From assembly GCA_032717465.1 (NCBI GenBank), contig CM064669.1, positions 41,483,695-41,547,694 on the forward strand: a stretch of 64,000 nucleotides of DNA. Direction: 5' to 3'. Positions 60,944 through 64,000 of this stretch are shown here, piece by piece (position 1 is the stretch's first letter; every line of letters begins with the position of its first letter). The position numbers were made by a program, and so were the translations under genes. Below the pieces are notes generated by a model. The model was not told the DNA's origin, did no database searches, and was given only the letters and a program-made list of their open reading frames with translations. This DNA is from Coenobita brevimanus. Its lineage: Eukaryota; Arthropoda; Malacostraca; Decapoda; Coenobitidae.

Positions 60944-62041
60944 AAGGATGTGTTTTGGGCATTTATGGATTTACAGAAAGCATATGATAGAATTGATAGG
61001 GAGGCTTTGTGGACTGTTTCAAGATTGTATGGACTTGATGGTAGGTTACTAAAAGGGGTGAGAAGTTTTTATGTAAATAGTAGTGCGTGTGTAAGAGTGG
61101 GAAATGCTGTGAGTGATTGGTTTCCCGTGAGAGTGGGTCTGCGACGGGGATGTGTGATGTCGCCTTGGTTGTTTAATATTTACATGGATGGTGTTGAAAG
61201 GGAGGTGAATGCAAGAGTTCTAGGTGGAGGTCTGAGTCTGGTGAATGTTGATGGTGGAGAGTGAAATCTGAAGCAGCTGCTGTTTGCAGATGATACTGCA
61301 CTGGTGGCTGATTCAGAAGAGAGATATAGACAATTGGTAGAGGAGTTTGGAAGGGTGTGTGAAAGGAGGAAATTGAAAGTAAATGAGAATAAGAGTAAAG
61401 TGATGAAGTGTACGAGGTTGGTAGATGGTAGGAAAATGAATATAGTTTTGAATGGCGAGTTGCTTGAGGAGGTAGAGTGTTTTAAATATCTAGGGTCACA
61501 TGTTGCTGTGGATGGAAGAATAGATGCAGAAGTGAAGTTTAGAATAAATGAAGTAGGAAAGGTGCTGGGGGGAATGAAAAAAGTGTTTAGATGTCGTTCG
61601 CTTAGAATGGATGTAAAGAGAAGGCTGTATGAGGGTGTTGTGGTACCGACTGCGTTATATGGGGCTGAAACATGGAATATGGGTGTAGCAGAGAGGAAAA
61701 GTTTGAATGTAATGGAGATGAGGTGTCTGAGTAGTATGTGTCGAGTGACGCGTATGGATCGAGTGCGAAATGATGAAGTGCGAAAGAGAACTGGAGTTGT
61801 TCGGGAGATGGCTGGTAGAGTTGAGCAGAGGGTGTTGCGATGGTTTGGGCATATTGAGAGAATGGATAATGAGCAATTGGTGAAAAAGATAACTAGATCT
61901 GATGTGAGAGGTGTAAGGCTGAGAAGAAGACCACGAATAGGATGGATGGACAGTGTGAAGAGAGGCTGGATGCGAGAGGGATGTCTGTTGAGCAAGGAAG
62001 AGTGGCTGTGCATGACAGAAATAAATGGAGAGAAATTGTGA
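60944..62041 (+). pseudogene. Reverse transcriptase palm to C-terminus with one stop
   Basis: Motif A FMDLQKAYDRIDR, motif B GLRRGCVMSPWLFNIYMDG, a single in-frame TGA at 61,262-61,264, then motif C LLFADDTALVADSEE in the same frame. Next come KVMKCTRLVDG, FKYLGSHVAVDGRIDAE, VVPTALYGAETWNM and LRWFGHIERMD. A one-base shift near 61,960 moves the expected ending RVAVHDRNKWREIVNE out of frame. Catalytic residues are intact. So few lesions over 1.1 kb indicates a relatively recent insertion. Confidence 0.88.
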
Positions 62042-62849
62042 ATGAATAAGTGATGACGCAGCCCTGAGGGGATATTCTCCCGCATTTGGTCTGATCAGCT
62101 AGTCAGGTCAGGTGCGGGTAAGGGGATGAGTCTATTATGATGTGGCAGGGGTAAACCAGTTCTGCTGTCGGGCCCTGCTGCGGATGTCACTGATTGCATT
62201 GCACAGTTGACCCTTGTGCGGTGTGGTGCGGTGAGGATCTGTCCGTTCTCCCCTTTGGGGCTAAAGATGCGAATGAATGCGTTTGAATGGATGAGTAAAT
62301 GGGGAGTGTGTCGTCCAGTCTAGGCTACCTCCCTTTCCTTGGGGGAAGCAGCCTAGGTATATAGATAGATAGATATACAACATAATGTTCCACCACTGTC
62401 TGAGCGCCAGGGCATTACAGTGAAAGGAAGTCGGGGTGATGGGTGAGAATGTCTTTGAGTATATCAAGATTTGTAGTGAAGTGGGTAAACAAAGCAGAAA
62501 ACAATAATCCAGGCGGTCTGAAGGGGGCAGTAACTGGGTAGTTAATGATGTGATAGGATAATGCTTCATCCATGGGATTGTGACAGAGTTTACATGGCCT
62601 GTTGGTGGCCGGTCACCCTGTGACCTCCCCTGAGGAGTGATACCCCTGGCGAATGCAGGCGATGGCAATATCACAGCAGCATGTGAGGGTGGGGTGCTTG
62701 CCATAGGTGTGTCTCATGCAACGGTAGTTGTTGTAGTGCTGGATGGTGACACTGGTGGGACGTTCAGCATCGGTATGCAGGGCTAGGTCCTCCCTGGATT
62801 CCTCGTGAAGGATAAAGGGAGGCGGATGGCAGCTATGTGTAGGTTACAG

Positions 62850-63324
62850 GCAGCTTGGGACAGGCAATCTGCCTGGTCGTGGCAGGTGTGACCAACATGG
62901 GCTGGCCCTGAGTCCAAGAGCATGAGCCTGATGGAGACGGGAGTAGAGGGAGGTGAAGAGAGAGGAGGGAAGTCGGGGGGGTTGCGGATTAGGGCAAGGG
63001 CAGCTTGGGAATCGCTACTGATGAGACCTGGTAGGTGTTCAGAGAGAAGGAAGTCAAGGGCAGGGAGTATTACAGATAGTCCACGCTGGGTACCGCTGGC
63101 CCAGTTGGGAAGGCAGTGGGAGGTGGAAAAGACGGGGGAAGCATAATTATGAAGGCAATAACAGCAACTCCCACCCGGCCGTTAGCAAGGACAGAACCGT
63201 CAGTGTAAACGTGAACAGGATGGGAAGGGTAGGTGCAGGCTAAGGAGTTAAGGGTTTCAGTGATGGAGATCTGTGAAGGGATTGGTAAACGGTCAGAAGC
63301 AGTGGCAGAAGGTGTGTAGCACAC
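62850..63324 (-). pseudogene. RNase H domain of the minus-strand LINE
   Basis: VHVYTDGSVLANGRVGVAV carries the first catalytic Asp (DGS) at about 63,199-63,201. A frame change follows. GLISSDSQAALALIRNPPD near 63,000-63,040 carries the S-D-S/A-A-L segment and GHTCHDQADCLSQAA near 62,860-62,900 the terminal x-A-D motif. The three acidic motifs are in the correct order and spacing. At least two frameshifts make it inactive. Confidence 0.75.
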
Positions 63325-63329
63325 ACCAG

Positions 63330-64000
63330 GAGTCGTGCGTGTCCAGGTAGGGTGAATGGGTCAGTAGGGATGGAAGAGACAAGATCAGCCCGGATACTGG
63401 CGGGATCTAAGCTACATAGCTGGAGAGGACAGTTGGGTGCTGAAAGAATTCTTTTTGGCCTGGATATCAGACCTGGCACGTGAGTGTGCCGTATCCGGTC
63501 AAGATGAGTGGTATCTGAGAGAATATTAACCAGTCGGGAGGAAAAGGATGTAGGAGATGGAAATATGGTCAGACACTGTGTGGCAAAGCAGACTCCATGC
63601 ATACGAATATGATCGGTAATGGGACACAGATTGAGTTTATGGAGCATGTTGACCACTCTGGCAGACCAGGGACAGCAAAGACTGAGACACATCACCCAAT
63701 TTTGTACCACTGCTAGTGGTCAAAGCTGTGCTGGGAGTACAAGAGAGGGATAGCATGATAATCAAGAAGAAAGCGAATATATAACAGGTAAAATGATCGA
63801 GAGATGGGGATGCTAACCCCGAGTCACAAGTGAGCATGCCAAGGAGTTTAAGTCTGCAGTGGAGGCGGTTGCAGATAGTGGAGATAGAGAGGTTAAAGAG
63901 GGAAGAGAGAGCGATTCCGAGATATGTATAATTCTGTACTACCCCATGATTACAGCCAAGGTGGGTTATGGTTGTGCAAGCAAGTCTATGAGCGAGGGAT
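63330..64000 (-). pseudogene. RT thumb/connection region of the minus-strand LINE
   Basis: Frames 63,637-63,837 and 63,240-63,710 read LTCDSGLASPSLDHF, then WSARVVNMLHKLNLCPITDH and PGLISRPKRILSAPNCPLQL. The preceding YLGIALSS motif near 63,925 is the post-palm YLG signature. Motifs A-C would lie beyond the window end. Broken by stops. Confidence 0.6.

Larger units (their letters stand above)
59285..62374 (+). mobile_element. RTE-like LINE, best-preserved copy, with a nested self-family insertion
   Basis: 5' truncated in the endonuclease (FEKKAIYKYIWVRQEGGRVV and DRALMDYVVVSRN). It continues through a basic linker (59,757-60,248), the RT and a C-terminus with LRWFGHIERMDNEQLV, RRRPRIGWMDSV and RDRNKWREIVNE, then a 3' UTR of about 330 bp ending in (TAGA)n at 62,374. 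A second copy of its 3' end is inserted at 60,566-60,940. I remember this protein as abundant in decapod genomes; the clade (RTE-like) is my assignment from memory. Confidence 0.85.
62375..64000 (-). mobile_element. LINE with RNase H domain, 3' end (continues beyond the window)
   Basis: Minus strand, from 64,000 downward: YLGIALSSLFNLSISTICNR (RT thumb), then a degraded segment, RNase H and a C-terminal PCKLCHNPMDEALSY zinc-knuckle-like motif near 62,600. The element meets the plus-strand LINE tail to tail at the (TAGA)n array (62,355-62,374). RNase H after RT is found in I, Jockey-related and similar LINEs; which group is uncertain. The 5' part lies outside the window. Confidence 0.75.

Noticed and set aside
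61180..62085. 301-residue minus-strand open frame
   Set aside because: Antisense shadow of the RT of the 59.3-62.4 kb LINE, which has all catalytic motifs on the plus strand.

Overview
The window reads as repeat-dense intergenic DNA from an animal nuclear genome, most likely a decapod crustacean such as a crab or shrimp. The reasons are very dense and very long (AC/GT)n and (GA/CT)n microsatellites, one 100-N assembly gap, no compact operon-like coding, and retrotransposon proteins of the kinds I associate with crustacean genomes. The species call is an inference. I find no host protein-coding gene, rRNA, functional tRNA or CRISPR array that I can defend. Almost every long open frame is a decayed transposon, a microsatellite reading (VCVC or HTHT), or the antisense shadow of a retrotransposon.

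Layout from left to right. 1-5,150: a palindromic element, tandem repeats, a threonine/proline-reading minisatellite and an (AC)40 array. 5,150-10,655: two head-to-tail copies of one purine-rich APE-type LINE (RTE-like); the first is split by a 1.19-kb PIF/Harbinger-like insertion with a TAA duplication. 11,085-13,825: a decayed CR1-like LINE followed by a 390-bp polypyrimidine tract. 15,989-16,269: a palindromic MITE. 17,235-18,671: a LINE reverse transcriptase with an A-rich tail. 20,399-21,139: a Helitron with both termini. 21.5-22.9 kb: CR1-like and RTE-like 3' fragments. 23.0-31.6 kb: compound minisatellite, long microsatellites and a CR1 tail split by a fold-back element. 33.7-37.5 kb: a tandem-repeat block, two LINE endonuclease fragments and a MITE inside a GATA array. 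38.9-40.7 kb: a piggyBac-like TTAA-flanked element. 41.3-42.6 kb: a minus-strand CR1-like LINE. 43.9 and 49.7 kb: the two longest (GT)n arrays. 50.15-50.70 kb: a Harbinger-type MITE. 50.8 kb: a tRNA-derived SINE. 51.7-53.2 kb: another LINE. 54.4-55.2 and 58.8-59.2 kb: three copies of one minus-strand tRNA-derived SINE flanked by (TA)n. 55.3-56.3 kb: a CR1 tail split by a hAT MITE with an 8-bp duplication. 59.3-62.4 kb: the best-preserved LINE, carrying a nested 3' fragment of its own family. 62.4-64.0 kb: a minus-strand LINE end with an RNase H domain.

The elements do not form a pathway. They form a layered insertion record: DNA transposons sit inside LINEs, a LINE sits inside its own family member, a MITE sits inside a microsatellite, and microsatellites sit inside or beside LINE coding sequence. 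Several junctions resolve to the base and are the strongest observations here.

I found no convincing new biological system. The most open items are the minus-strand coding-like blocks at 28.0-28.6 kb and 31.8-32.0 kb, which I could not assign, the (TA)n-associated SINE family, and possible hammerhead-like relics at 19.7, 37.0 and 54.2 kb.
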